Source of the DNA: Melioribacteraceae bacterium | GTDB lineage: Bacteria > Bacteroidota > Ignavibacteria > Ignavibacteriales > Melioribacteraceae | Reading direction: 5' to 3' | DNA: 64,000 nt | Assembly: GCA_015493615.1 (NCBI GenBank) | Contig: WGCV01000041.1 | Location: 62,001-126,000 of the forward strand | Shown: positions 52,167-60,790 of the stretch, one piece after another | How positions within the stretch are numbered: position 1 is the first letter of the stretch | Layout of the letters: each line of letters starts with the position of its first letter | Notes under the pieces: model-generated | What the model saw: only the letters and a program-made list of their open reading frames with translations | Told to the model about the DNA's origin: nothing | The model's database searches: none | Made by a program: the position numbers and the translations under genes

Positions 52167-54023
52167 ATGTTTGAACTTAGAAATCAATTTTTATTAGCCC
52201 CTTTGAAATTAGGGTACGGTGATTCTACCGGAACAATTAATGAACGCCATTTAAACTTTTATAATCTTCGCAGTAAAGAGATTGGAGCCGTTACTCCCGA
52301 ACCTCTTTATCTTGATAAGGGCTTGAGAGAACTTCCGTCTCAAATCGGAATAGACGACGATGAAAAACTTACAGGATTGAAAACGCTGACCGAATTGCTC
52401 CACCAAAACGGAGCAAAAGCTATAGCGCATCTTAATCATCCCGGACGGCTGGCAAACCCTAAAATACCCGGGAATTATTTTGTATCCTCAACCGACAAAC
52501 CTTGCCCGAACGGCGGCGCGGCTCCCGTTAAAATGAATCGGAAAATGATGAACGAAGTTATTGAAATGTTTGTCGATAGAGCCAAAAGAGCTGTAACGGC
52601 GGGGTTTGACATTATTGAACTGCAATCAGGACACGGTTATCTCCTTGCTCAGTTTATTTCTCCCGATGTAAACGACAGAGAAGATGAGTACGGGGGAAGT
52701 TTTGAAAATAGGATTAAGTTTCCGTTGGAAGTAATAGAAGCGGTTCGGGACGCGATTGATATCCCGATTATTGTCAGAATCAGCGGAGACGAAATAATTC
52801 CGTCAGGTTTTCATATCGATGAAATGTTGAAATTTTCCAAAATTTTAGAGCAGAAAGGAATTGACGCAATACATGTTTCCGCCGGTTCGGCTTGCACTAC
52901 TCCGCCCTGGTTTTTTCAGCACATGTTTATCCCCAAAGGGAAGACTTGGGAGTCTGCGGGAAAGATTAAAAAAGCCGTTAAAATTCCCGTTATCTTTGTG
53001 GGGCGGATTCACTCCGAAGCGGATATAGACTTCCTGAACTCGAACTACAATGCCGATTTTATTGCGCTTGGAAGAGCAATGGTAGCCGACCATAATTTTC
53101 TAGCAAAGTATTTCAACAAAATCGACGGAAATATTCGTCCTTGCCTTGCTTGTTCCGAAGGATGCCTCGGAGGCGTCAAAGGAGGAAAAGGACTCGGATG
53201 CGTAGTAAATCCAACTGTAAATACCGGACTTCCCGAGATTGAAGTTTCGGGCGAACAAAAACATTTTGCCGTAGTCGGCGGCGGACTTGCGGGGATGCAG
53301 TCAGCTTTGGCGTTGAGCGAAAAAGGTTATAAAGTTGATTTGTTCGAGAAAAATGAATTGGGCGGGCAGTTTAACCTGGCTTTCCTTCCTCCTAATAAAA
53401 GCAGCTTGGAAGAGCTTGTAACTTATTTTAAGAATGAGATTGACGAACGTTCCGTGAACCTAATCAATCACGAAGCGCTGGAGGACGATTTTGCCGATTC
53501 CGGTTACGACGGCATTATTATGGCTACGGGAGCCGTCCCTTCTGTTCCTCCGATAAAAGGATTAACCAAATTTTATTGGACAGAATTCCTCGATGATGAT
53601 TTTCTTCCTCACGATAAAAAGGTACTGGTTATCGGCGGTGGGTTAATCGGCTTGGAGGTGGCTTCCAAACTTGTTGACGCCGGTAATGAAGTAGTGATTG
53701 TTGAAATGCTTTCTGAAATTGCGCGAGGGATGGAGATGATTGAAAAAGCCCTTACGGTAAAAAAACTGAAAACAAAGTCCGCTCAAATTTTCACAAATTA
53801 TCGCGTTACGGAGGTTGATGGAACCGAGGCGCTAATTGAAAGCGAAACGGGACAAAAAAGAATTTACGACGTGGATGAAATTGTTGTCGCCACAGGAATG
53901 CAAAGTTATCTTCCCTTTGATTATACGGGCGATATTCCGCTTTATTTTGTCGGCGATGCAAAACAAGTCGGAAAAGCGCAGGAAGCAATTCATGATGCGT
54001 ATGAATTAGCGCTTAAATTATAA
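52167..54023 (+). CDS. Old-yellow-enzyme/2,4-dienoyl-CoA-reductase-like FMN/FAD/4Fe-4S oxidoreductase
   Basis: A 618-residue protein with the full two-part build of 2,4-dienoyl-CoA reductase (FadH-like) flavoproteins. The N-terminal FMN barrel carries HLNHPGRLANP, then IELQSGHGYLLAQFISPDVN and YGGSFENR; an iron-sulfur motif CLACSEGC with further Cys (GLGCVVNP) starts near residue 325; then FAD motif VVGGGLAGMQSALAL near 368 and a second dinucleotide motif LVIGGGLIGLEVASKL near 485. It would reduce activated C=C bonds using NAD(P)H. Physiological substrate unknown. It stands alone, bracketed by the family 2 direct repeats, which could mean past mobility. Confidence 0.85.
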   Translation: MFELRNQFLLAPLKLGYGDSTGTINERHLNFYNLRSKEIGAVTPEPLYLDKGLRELPSQIGIDDDEKLTGLKTLTELLHQNGAKAIAHLNHPGRLANPKIPGNYFVSSTDKPCPNGGAAPVKMNRKMMNEVIEMFVDRAKRAVTAGFDIIELQSGHGYLLAQFISPDVNDREDEYGGSFENRIKFPLEVIEAVRDAIDIPIIVRISGDEIIPSGFHIDEMLKFSKILEQKGIDAIHVSAGSACTTPPWFFQHMFIPKGKTWESAGKIKKAVKIPVIFVGRIHSEADIDFLNSNYNADFIALGRAMVADHNFLAKYFNKIDGNIRPCLACSEGCLGGVKGGKGLGCVVNPTVNTGLPEIEVSGEQKHFAVVGGGLAGMQSALALSEKGYKVDLFEKNELGGQFNLAFLPPNKSSLEELVTYFKNEIDERSVNLINHEALEDDFADSGYDGIIMATGAVPSVPPIKGLTKFYWTEFLDDDFLPHDKKVLVIGGGLIGLEVASKLVDAGNEVVIVEMLSEIARGMEMIEKALTVKKLKTKSAQIFTNYRVTEVDGTEALIESETGQKRIYDVDEIVVATGMQSYLPFDYTGDIPLYFVGDAKQVGKAQEAIHDAYELALKL

Positions 54024-54110
54024 ATTCAACTGTTTTTTGTTGAGAAGAAGACGATAAAATTAATAAAAACATGCGTCCACCGTGGCGGATTGTGCCCAAA
54101 AATACTAGTG

Positions 54111-54311
54111 TCATTGCGAGACAATCCGCGTGAGTGGATTGGCATGGCAATCTCCTAAATGTTCAACCTCCATAGTTAAACCGCTTTTCCCAACACATAA
54201 AACTTGAAAGCGGCATTTTGGTAGAGCGGATTGCTTAGCGAAGCGGGCAATCTGCTTTTGTTTTTTACATAACCACTCGCAGATTGACCGTCACCCGCAA
54301 TAATACGGAGG
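54111..54311 (+). repeat. Direct repeat family 2, copy 2 (downstream of the flavin oxidoreductase gene)
   Basis: Starts tcattgcgag; from 54182 it matches 51692-51821 almost base for base (cgcttttcccaacacataaa through agcggattgcttagcgaagc to accactcgcagattgacc). Same orientation as copy 1. Confidence 0.85.
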
Positions 54312-54828
54312 GACTAATCTCTGCCATAGACGGACTGCTCTACAAAAAATCATATTTCAAGATAATCAACGCAAGTCCCGATTTATCGGCGGCGCAGCAA
54401 TATAATACTTCTGGTAGGTGCAGAATCTTAGTAACAAACAACATAACGCCAATCGTAAGCTTCCGTAGGAGCGATACAAAACAAATACAATGGGATGTTG
54501 CATACGGCATATAAGTGTCACTCCTACGGAGCTAAAACATAATAGCACTCTTCTTTTTTACAAAGGTAACACTCCTACGGAGTTGCTTGTTTTTTCTTCG
54601 TGTACATACGTTAAACTGTTGCTGAACATTCGGCAACAGTTTGTTTCCTAGTGAGATTGCCACGTCGCTTCGCTCCTCGCAATGACGAGACGGTGTAAGA
54701 AGCAAGTTGTCCGGCTCGGGCGGAACCAATAACTCAAAAATTTAATTAAAATACCTTCTCCCGTGGCGGACTTAACATGACAATTTTTGGATGTCCAAAA
54801 GTCTTTTTAAATTATTCTTATTTTAAAC

Positions 54829-54857
54829 TTGACAAAAAGTCTTTTAATAATTATATT
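54829..54857 (+). promoter_or_regulatory. perR promoter
   Basis: TTGACA (54829-54834), 17-base spacer, TATATT (54852-54857), 37 bases before the perR start. The inverted repeat ttatta-aa-taataa (54871-54884), between promoter and gene, is a candidate operator for autoregulation. Confidence 0.6.
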
Positions 54858-54894
54858 TAATTAATAAAAATTATTAAATAATAAAAAATAGTAA

Positions 54895-55344
54895 ATGCTA
54901 ACTGTTAAAGATAAAATAGACAAATTTATTGAAAAGTGTAAAGAAGTCGGTATTAGCGCAACTTCTCAACGGATAATTATTTATAAAGCAATAATGGATG
55001 ATAAATCTCATCCAAGTCCGGAGGAGCTTTACGCTAAAATTAAAGATGAAAATCCTACAATTTCATTGGCGACTGTTTATAAAACTTTGGAAACTTTCAG
55101 TGAATATGGTTTTATAAAAAAAGTAACTCCTCTTCACGTTAAAGTTAGATACGAACCGAATATCGAGCGACATCATCACATGGTTTGCGTAAAGTGCGGG
55201 AAAATTTACGACGTTAAATCCGATGAACTAAACTATATTGAGCTATCCGACAAAATTTTAGGCAAAAATATTTTGCTAGATTATTCGATTCAGTTTAATA
55301 TAATTTGTGAAGAGTGTCAGTTAAAAGAGAAAAATAAAAACTAA
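54895..55344 (+). CDS. perR: Fur-family peroxide regulator (PerR-like)
   Basis: A 149-residue Fur-family protein. The N-terminal winged helix includes SATSQRIIIYKAI and PTISLATVYKTLE. The metal region RYEPNIERHHHMVCVKCGKIYD contains His93-95 and Asp106, the position that is Asp in peroxide sensors and Glu in iron sensors; the other PerR Asp is Glu87 here. Structural zinc Cys pairs are C98/C101 and C138/C141. Metal-catalysed oxidation would release it from DNA. It lies 18 bases before a peroxiredoxin gene with its own strong ribosome site, a common self-regulated pair. Confidence 0.85.
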   Translation: MLTVKDKIDKFIEKCKEVGISATSQRIIIYKAIMDDKSHPSPEELYAKIKDENPTISLATVYKTLETFSEYGFIKKVTPLHVKVRYEPNIERHHHMVCVKCGKIYDVKSDELNYIELSDKILGKNILLDYSIQFNIICEECQLKEKNKN

Positions 55345-55362
55345 AAAAAAGGAGATCTTAAA

Positions 55363-56007
55363 ATGGAAGAACAAAATGTAGTATCATTGCCGCATATTAA
55401 CGAACCGGCGCCTTACTTTGAGGCAAACACAACCCACGGCGTAAAAAAATTAGATGATTACAAAGGGAAGTGGCTTGTGCTTTTTTCACATCCGGCTGAT
55501 TTTACTCCGGTATGTACAACAGAGTTTATTGCTTTCTCAAAAAAGTTTGAAGACTTTCAAGCAATAAATACGGACGTTCTCGGACTTAGTATTGACAGCT
55601 TGTTTTCACATATCGCATGGGTTAAGAGCATTAAAGAGAATTTCGGAATCGACGTTCCGTTCCCGATTATTGACGATATCAGCATGAAAGTAGCCAAAGC
55701 GTATGGAATGATTCATCCTAACGCAGCCGATACTCAAGCCGTTCGCGCGGTATTTATTATCGACGACAAAGGCATTTTACGCGCGATGATTTACTATCCG
55801 TTATCCAACGGAAGAAGCATTGACGAAGTTTACAGAATCGTTAAAGCTCTTCAAACTTCAGACAAATACGGCGTTGCAACTCCCGAAGCTTGGGAACCGG
55901 GCGACAAAGTAATCGTTCCTCCTCCGACAACTCAGCAGGATGCAGATAAGAGGAAAGATGAAGGTTACGAATATGTAGATTGGTATTTCAGCAAAAAAGA
56001 AGTTTAA
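55363..56007 (+). CDS. 1-Cys peroxiredoxin (Prx6/AhpC-type)
   Basis: A 214-residue peroxiredoxin. FSHPADFTPVCTTEF carries the peroxidatic Cys51; it is the only Cys in the protein, so there is no resolving Cys and it must be a 1-Cys enzyme of the Prx6 group, reduced by an external thiol. The long C-terminal extension (GDKVIVPPPTTQQDADK...) is typical of Prx6. It detoxifies hydrogen peroxide or alkyl peroxides in the cytoplasm. A ggag site precedes the ATG; a terminator follows. Confidence 0.9.
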   Translation: MEEQNVVSLPHINEPAPYFEANTTHGVKKLDDYKGKWLVLFSHPADFTPVCTTEFIAFSKKFEDFQAINTDVLGLSIDSLFSHIAWVKSIKENFGIDVPFPIIDDISMKVAKAYGMIHPNAADTQAVRAVFIIDDKGILRAMIYYPLSNGRSIDEVYRIVKALQTSDKYGVATPEAWEPGDKVIVPPPTTQQDADKRKDEGYEYVDWYFSKKEV

Positions 56008-56033
56008 CCCTCTCATACATCGACTTGCTTAAG

Positions 56034-56068
56034 AGCTGCCTTAATTTTATTATGAGGCAGCTTTTTTT
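56034..56068 (+). terminator. Rho-independent terminator after the peroxiredoxin gene
   Basis: agctgcct (56034-56041) pairs with aggcagct (56055-56062) and is followed by a run of T. Confidence 0.85.
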
Positions 56069-56098
56069 ATCTTTAAACTTCAAATTTACAGGTTTACC

Positions 56099-56956
56099 AT
56101 GATTGAAAAATCTTACGATTTTATTAATGTAACTTTTGACAGAATAGAAAAATTCTGGGAAAGCGAAAAGTTTCGTACTTTTGTCGCTTTTACCCTTTTT
56201 GCCGTTTTTGTCGTAGTCGCTTTGATAACTCAATTAAAAATAAGCGGATTTATTTCCGCCGGTTTCCTGAGTTTTATTCCGTCAAGCCATTTATATTCAA
56301 TAAGATTAACTTTCTCGATGCTTCTTGCCTACGAAATTTTGAGCATGGTTTTCAGCTTGAAAAATTCAGTCTCAAACTCAATCGGTAAACAGATCGAAAT
56401 ACTTTCGCTTGTAATTCTTCGTCACGGTTTTAAGGATTTGGTATATTTTGACGAACCACTTTCGATGCTGAGTAACATTAAGCCGATGACTGTTTTTTTA
56501 TCCGACGTCTTCGGCGGATTGATAATCCTGATAATACTCGGCTACTATTACAGAATGCAAATTCATCTTCCCATTACTGCGAGCGAGGATGAAAAATATT
56601 CTTTTATCACGGTAAAAAAAGGGCTTGCGCTTGTTATTCTGCTTTATGCAATAGTTGTAGGCGTTTTAACAATTGCCGGATTTTATCCCGGTTCGCACTA
56701 TCACGCTTTTTTTGAATCGTTTTTCACATTTCTGATTTTCACCGATATTCTTCTCGTTTTTCTGTCGCTGAGATATTCTTCGAGCTACTACATTCTTTTC
56801 CGCAACTCCGGATTTGCGCTGACAACAGTGATTATCAGAATAGCGATAACCGCCCCCGACTATTACAGAGTTGTTTTGGCAATAACGGCTGCGATTTTCG
56901 CGTTGAGTTTAAGCTGGGGCTACATTAATTTTCAGAAAAAAGCGGGTATAATTTAA
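56099..56956 (+). CDS. Conserved polytopic membrane protein, unknown function
   Basis: A 285-residue inner-membrane protein with about seven hydrophobic helices (for example FVAFTLFAVFVVVALITQL, TVFLSDVFGGLIILIILGYY and ALVILLYAIVVGVLTIAGFY). The first ~25 residues are soluble (MIEKSYDFINVTFDRIEKFW). No transporter or enzyme signature is recognised. It is followed 13 bases later by a methyltransferase gene, with which it is probably cotranscribed. Confidence 0.7.
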   Translation: MIEKSYDFINVTFDRIEKFWESEKFRTFVAFTLFAVFVVVALITQLKISGFISAGFLSFIPSSHLYSIRLTFSMLLAYEILSMVFSLKNSVSNSIGKQIEILSLVILRHGFKDLVYFDEPLSMLSNIKPMTVFLSDVFGGLIILIILGYYYRMQIHLPITASEDEKYSFITVKKGLALVILLYAIVVGVLTIAGFYPGSHYHAFFESFFTFLIFTDILLVFLSLRYSSSYYILFRNSGFALTTVIIRIAITAPDYYRVVLAITAAIFALSLSWGYINFQKKAGII

Positions 56957-56969
56957 TTAAGGAATAAAA

Positions 56970-57680
56970 ATGAATGAACATAAGTTGTTAATACCGGGCG
57001 GAGGAACGCCTTTGAAATTGTTAACCAAAACGCTTACGGATGCGCCCGGCAAAATTCTTGTTGTCGGGGGAATGTCGGAGCTGATTGCAAAGCGTCTTCA
57101 AGTCAAATATAAAGTAAACGTCGAACTGATTGTAGAGGATTTTGAGTCTTTGCTCAATGCCAATTTAATTCTTGACTATGAGGAAAACATCATTGTAAAA
57201 ATGATGGATTTTGAAAGAACAGATTATGAAAATGATTCTTTCGATTTGATTTTTGCGCAGGGAACGGTTTCGGGCGGCAACAGAAAAAAAATCATAAAAG
57301 AGATGAAACGAATACTGAAACCGGGTGGAATTTTTGCAGTTACCGAAATTGTCAGCGCCCACGAAACGTTGCCTCCGGTAATGAAAGACTTGCTGGAAGC
57401 CGCGGGCATCTCTCCGCTTAACGAACCGGACGCAGAGAAATATTACCAGGAAAGAAATTTTACGATTCTTGCAAGCAAAGATTTACCCGACGCTCTTCCC
57501 GAATATTATAAATCCGTTCAATATGTTTTTGAAGGGAAAGAGGAAGAACTTACCGAATCGGAGAAGAGCTACTACAAAAAGATAATCCACAGAATAAGCC
57601 ACGAAGGGAATGTCTTCCTTAAATATGGCGGAAGCAAATATATTTCACTGAAAACTATGATTTTGAAATTGGCGGAGTGA
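56970..57680 (+). CDS. Class I SAM-dependent methyltransferase
   Basis: A 236-residue protein with a class I SAM fold: KILVVGGMSELIAKRL (motif I), NDSFDLIFAQGTVSGG and MKRILKPGGIFAVTEIV (post-motif strands). This resembles Methyltransf_11/25 enzymes acting on small molecules or quinone-type substrates; the acceptor is unknown. The stop overlaps the start of rlmD by one base (TGATG), so the two are translationally linked. Confidence 0.8.
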   Translation: MNEHKLLIPGGGTPLKLLTKTLTDAPGKILVVGGMSELIAKRLQVKYKVNVELIVEDFESLLNANLILDYEENIIVKMMDFERTDYENDSFDLIFAQGTVSGGNRKKIIKEMKRILKPGGIFAVTEIVSAHETLPPVMKDLLEAAGISPLNEPDAEKYYQERNFTILASKDLPDALPEYYKSVQYVFEGKEEELTESEKSYYKKIIHRISHEGNVFLKYGGSKYISLKTMILKLAE

Positions 57681-59104
57681 TGAAAAAAGGGACAAAGTTA
57701 GAACTAAAGATTGAGGATTACGCGTTTGAAGGAAAAGGACTTGCGCGGATTGACCAGGAAGGAACAGACAAGAAATTTGTGGTTTTTGTACAGGGCGCAT
57801 ATCCCGGAGATAAAGTAAATGCCCAAATAAGAAAGAAAAAAAAGAGTTACGCCGAAGCAAAATTAATCGAAGTTCTCAAACCTTCAGAGTATAGAGTCGA
57901 AGCGAAATGCGGTTATTTCGGTACTTGCGGCGGTTGCAAAGCTCAAGATTTGGATTACGGAGTTCAAGTGCAATATAAAGAAAAGCAAGTCCGCGATATT
58001 TTTGAACGAATGGGCGGACTTGACGGTTTTGAGTTTTTCCCGATTGTGCCTTCGGAGAAGATATATTTTTACCGGAATAAGATGGAGTTTTCCTTCGCCG
58101 ACAGAAGGTGGATTACTGAAGAGGAAGTAGCTTCAGGAGAAGAAATTCCCGACAGAGATTTTGCGCTCGGACTTCATATCCCGAGAATCTACGATAAAGT
58201 TCTCGATATAAAGGAGTGCTTTCTCCAATCTGAAATCAGCAATGACATATTGAATTTTACTCGGGACTTTTTCAAAAGTAGAGACGTGAAAATTTATTCC
58301 ACAAAAACTCATGAAGGATATTTGAGAAATCTTGTAATTAAAACTGCTCATCACACCGGCGAGCTTATGGTAAATCTTGTTACGGCTTCTGAAGATACTG
58401 ATTTGATTAGCCAATACGGCGCAGAGTTAAAGAAAAATTTTCCTCAAATTACTACTTTTATTAATAACATTAATCTTCGCAAAGCGCAGGTAGCGGTAGG
58501 GGATTATGAGAATGTAATTTTCGGTCCCGGTTTTATCTATGATTATATCGGGAAAAAGAAATACAGAGTAAGCGCGAATTCCTTTTTCCAGACGAACACT
58601 TTGCAGGCGGAAAAACTTTACGACATAGCCGTGGAATTCGGGGAGTTTCATCCCGATGATATCGTTTATGATTTATATTCCGGCGCGGGAACAATAGCTA
58701 TTTACCTTTCCGACAAAGTCAAAGAAGTTTACGCGGTTGAAGCCGTTGAGGCTGCAGTGGCGGACGCAAAAATCAACATGGAATTAAACAATGTTCACAA
58801 CATGCAGTTTATTAAAGCCGATTTGAATAAATCGTTTTATCCGATTGCGGAAAAGCATAGCTTCCCGAAGCCTGACGTTATTGTCGCCGATCCTCCGAGA
58901 AGCGGAATGAATCCGAAAACCGTTGCCGATATAATTAAACTCGGTCCCGACAGAATTGTTTATGTAAGCTGTAATCCGACGACTCAGATTCGCGACATTA
59001 AAGAATTTATTGAAAACGGTTACGAACTGCTGAAAGTCCGTCCCGTTGATATGTTTCCACATACTTACCATATCGAGAATGTTGCGCTGCTGAAAAAGCG
59101 ATGA
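57680..59104 (+). CDS. rlmD: 23S rRNA (uracil-C5)-methyltransferase, RlmD/RumA-like
   Basis: A 474-residue protein of the TrmA/RumA group. N-terminal TRAM domain (LELKIEDYAFEGKGLARI); 4Fe-4S cluster Cys at 77, 83 and 86 (KCGYFGTCGGC) with a fourth in KECFLQS; SAM domain DLYSGAGTIAIYL; VADPPRSGMNP; catalytic Cys in YVSCNPTTQ. It methylates a uridine in 23S rRNA (U1939 in E. coli numbering if RlmD). ATG 57680 is used; a GTG one codon earlier lies inside the ribosome site. Confidence 0.87.
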   Translation: MKKGTKLELKIEDYAFEGKGLARIDQEGTDKKFVVFVQGAYPGDKVNAQIRKKKKSYAEAKLIEVLKPSEYRVEAKCGYFGTCGGCKAQDLDYGVQVQYKEKQVRDIFERMGGLDGFEFFPIVPSEKIYFYRNKMEFSFADRRWITEEEVASGEEIPDRDFALGLHIPRIYDKVLDIKECFLQSEISNDILNFTRDFFKSRDVKIYSTKTHEGYLRNLVIKTAHHTGELMVNLVTASEDTDLISQYGAELKKNFPQITTFINNINLRKAQVAVGDYENVIFGPGFIYDYIGKKKYRVSANSFFQTNTLQAEKLYDIAVEFGEFHPDDIVYDLYSGAGTIAIYLSDKVKEVYAVEAVEAAVADAKINMELNNVHNMQFIKADLNKSFYPIAEKHSFPKPDVIVADPPRSGMNPKTVADIIKLGPDRIVYVSCNPTTQIRDIKEFIENGYELLKVRPVDMFPHTYHIENVALLKKR

Positions 59105-59171
59105 GGAGATTAATTGAATTGTGCTTTTTTTTTATAATTCGGTATATATTAAAACCAGAATGTTTTTAAAA

Positions 59172-59270
59172 AACCTTCGAGGTTTTTAATATTCTACAAA
59201 TATTGAAAAATCGTTCATTTAGTTTTATATCCAACTGATTTCTAATTAATTCAGACAAACCTCGAAGGTT
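59172..59270. repeat. MITE-like element, copy 2
   Basis: The same 13-base terminal inverted repeats as 49814-49909: aaccttcgaggtt (59172-59184) and aacctcgaaggtt (59258-59270). Read on the opposite strand, its interior resembles copy 1 (ttaatattc...caaatattga). Confidence 0.8.
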
Positions 59271-59342
59271 TATCAGTCCTGGTTGGACAAGCAAATGAGC
59301 GGTTGTAACAAAATCTTTGTTCTAAAAGATTAGGATAAGAAA

Positions 59343-60164
59343 ATGGATAATAAAACCGTACTGATTACCGGAACGTCTTCCGGTATAGGACATGAACTCG
59401 CTAAGCAGTTTGCCGAGTTGGGATTTAGAGTAATTGCGACATCTCGAAATTTGGAAACAATTGAGGCGCTCACTTCGGATTTTATCCATCCGTTTAAGCT
59501 TGACATTACAAATGACGATGATATTGAAAATCTCACTGATTTTTTGAAGTCGGAAAAGATTAAAATAGATATCCTTATTAATAACGCCGGATACGGCCTA
59601 ATGGGTCCCGCGGCTGAAACTTCCACCGAAAAATATAAGGAGGTTTTTGAGACTAATTTTTTCGGACAAATTAAAGTTACACAAGCGGCGCTTCCGTTTA
59701 TCCCTAAAAACAAAGAGAGCAGAATAGTTAATATTGGCAGTATTTCGGGAGTTTTAACAACGCCGTTTGCATCTCCTTATTGCTCATCTAAAGCCGCGTT
59801 TAATTCATTTTCAGACGCTCTCAGAATGGAGTTAAGACCGTTTAAGATTAAAGTTGTTTCGGTTCAGCCCGGAGCGATAAAATCCCGTTTCGGGAAAAAT
59901 GCAGCGAGGGAAACAACCGATGCCCTAAAGACGACCTCGATGTATAAGGACTACGAAGAAATAATTGCAAGGAGGGCGGAAGCGTCTCAGGAAAGGGCTA
60001 CCGATGTTGAAGTTTTTGTGAAAAAATTAATCAAAGCGATTTTAAGAAATAAGCCCCCCGCGCTTTTCAGAGCAGGTAAACTTTCCTTTATTGCGTCATT
60101 CCTTAAAAAGTGCCTGCCGGAAAAATTACTTGATAAAATATTAACTAAGGTTTTTGGGTTTTGA
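59343..60164 (+). CDS. Short-chain dehydrogenase/reductase
   Basis: A 273-residue classical SDR: cofactor motif TGTSSGIG (residues 9-16), LINNAGYG, catalytic Ser in NIGSISG, and YCSSK (YxxxK) in the active site. It reduces or oxidises an alcohol/carbonyl with NAD(P). The first Rossmann loop (ATSRNLE) has an Arg that favours NADP. The substrate is unknown. Monocistronic, after the MITE copy. Confidence 0.85.
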   Translation: MDNKTVLITGTSSGIGHELAKQFAELGFRVIATSRNLETIEALTSDFIHPFKLDITNDDDIENLTDFLKSEKIKIDILINNAGYGLMGPAAETSTEKYKEVFETNFFGQIKVTQAALPFIPKNKESRIVNIGSISGVLTTPFASPYCSSKAAFNSFSDALRMELRPFKIKVVSVQPGAIKSRFGKNAARETTDALKTTSMYKDYEEIIARRAEASQERATDVEVFVKKLIKAILRNKPPALFRAGKLSFIASFLKKCLPEKLLDKILTKVFGF

Positions 60165-60347
60165 TTTCTTCTACATGTATTGAAATCGCATGGTTATTGT
60201 AATTGCCACTCAAAGATTGTTTTCGGATATTTGTTTTTGCTTGCTCGGACTATTTTTGTTGAGCATTTTCCCTACATTTTTTTGTTAGGAGCTTTCATGA
60301 ATTTACCCCATAATTGTCATTTGAGGATGAATTTCTAATGACCGCCA

Positions 60348-60419
60348 TTAGGAGTATAGACGGACTGAGTTCTCCTTAAATTTACGAATGTAAACTCTTC
60401 GTGATTGACCTTTTCCCAT
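60348..60419 (-). pseudogene. Truncated IS3 orfA-like transposase start
   Basis: From ATG 60419 after ggagg the frame reads MGKGQSRRVYIRKFKENSVR then LYS and a stop: 23 residues. The basic YxRKFKxxxVRLY pattern is the beginning of the helix-turn-helix of IS3-family OrfA; the rest is lost. Confidence 0.5.
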
Positions 60420-60488
60420 TTTTCCTCCAGTTTTATAATTACTAATATACTGGCTTTTCTGATTGTTCACCAAATTGGGGGCAGGTCA
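60348..60488 (-). mobile_element. Left-end relic of an IS3-family insertion sequence
   Basis: On the minus strand the end tgacctgcccccaatttggt (from 60488) is of the TGACCTGCCCC type common in IS3-family terminal repeats, followed by an AT-rich leader, an ideal ribosome site (ggagg) and the start of an orfA-like frame. No second end or orfB remains in the window. Confidence 0.55.
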
Positions 60489-60790
60489 GTGGCTGTTTTG
60501 GAAGTTTTTGATTTCGCATTGTTTACTGCGAGGTTTTCTTCCTTGTGTGATAAGTATGTGTTTCATGGCGTTTCCCTTGTTGTTTTTCCTTGAGGCAAAA
60601 ATATTGAAAAGTTTTTGTTTTTCAAAAATGTTTTGAGGGAAATGTGGAAAGCGCTGATTTTTTCACATTTTGCTTATTTGGTAGGCAAAGCCCCTACCCC
60701 GTATTCGCTTGCGAGAATCCACTCCGCCGTGGCGGATTCCGTAGGAAGGGGAATTTCGGATCTCTGCAATTATAAATAATTGGAATTGTT

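Larger units (their letters stand above)
54024..54894. other. Repeat-rich intergenic region upstream of perR
   Basis: No supported gene. It contains direct repeat copy 2 (54111-54311), two ctcctacggag palindromes near 54510 and 54570, an ctgttgc...gcaacag hairpin near 54616-54642, and a gattgccacgtcgcttcgct/cctcgcaatgac element near 54655-54688 of a type found repeatedly in unrelated bacterial genomes. The perR promoter occupies the end. Confidence 0.6.
60165..60790. other. Intergenic region containing an IS3-family relic
   Basis: No intact gene. 60165-60347 shows nothing recognisable; 60348-60488 is the insertion-sequence relic; 60489-60660 is unassigned (the short plus-strand ORF at 60405 lies antisense to the relic and is not supported); 60690-60750 carries a short hairpin (ccgccgtggcgg). 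Confidence 0.6.

Noticed and set aside
54284-54514. 76-residue ORF in the repeat region before perR
   Set aside because: It begins inside the family 2 direct repeat and crosses palindromic repeats; no ribosome site or recognisable domain.
60405-60593. 62-residue plus-strand ORF
   Set aside because: It lies antisense to the IS3-type end and orfA remnant, has no ribosome site and no protein-like pattern.
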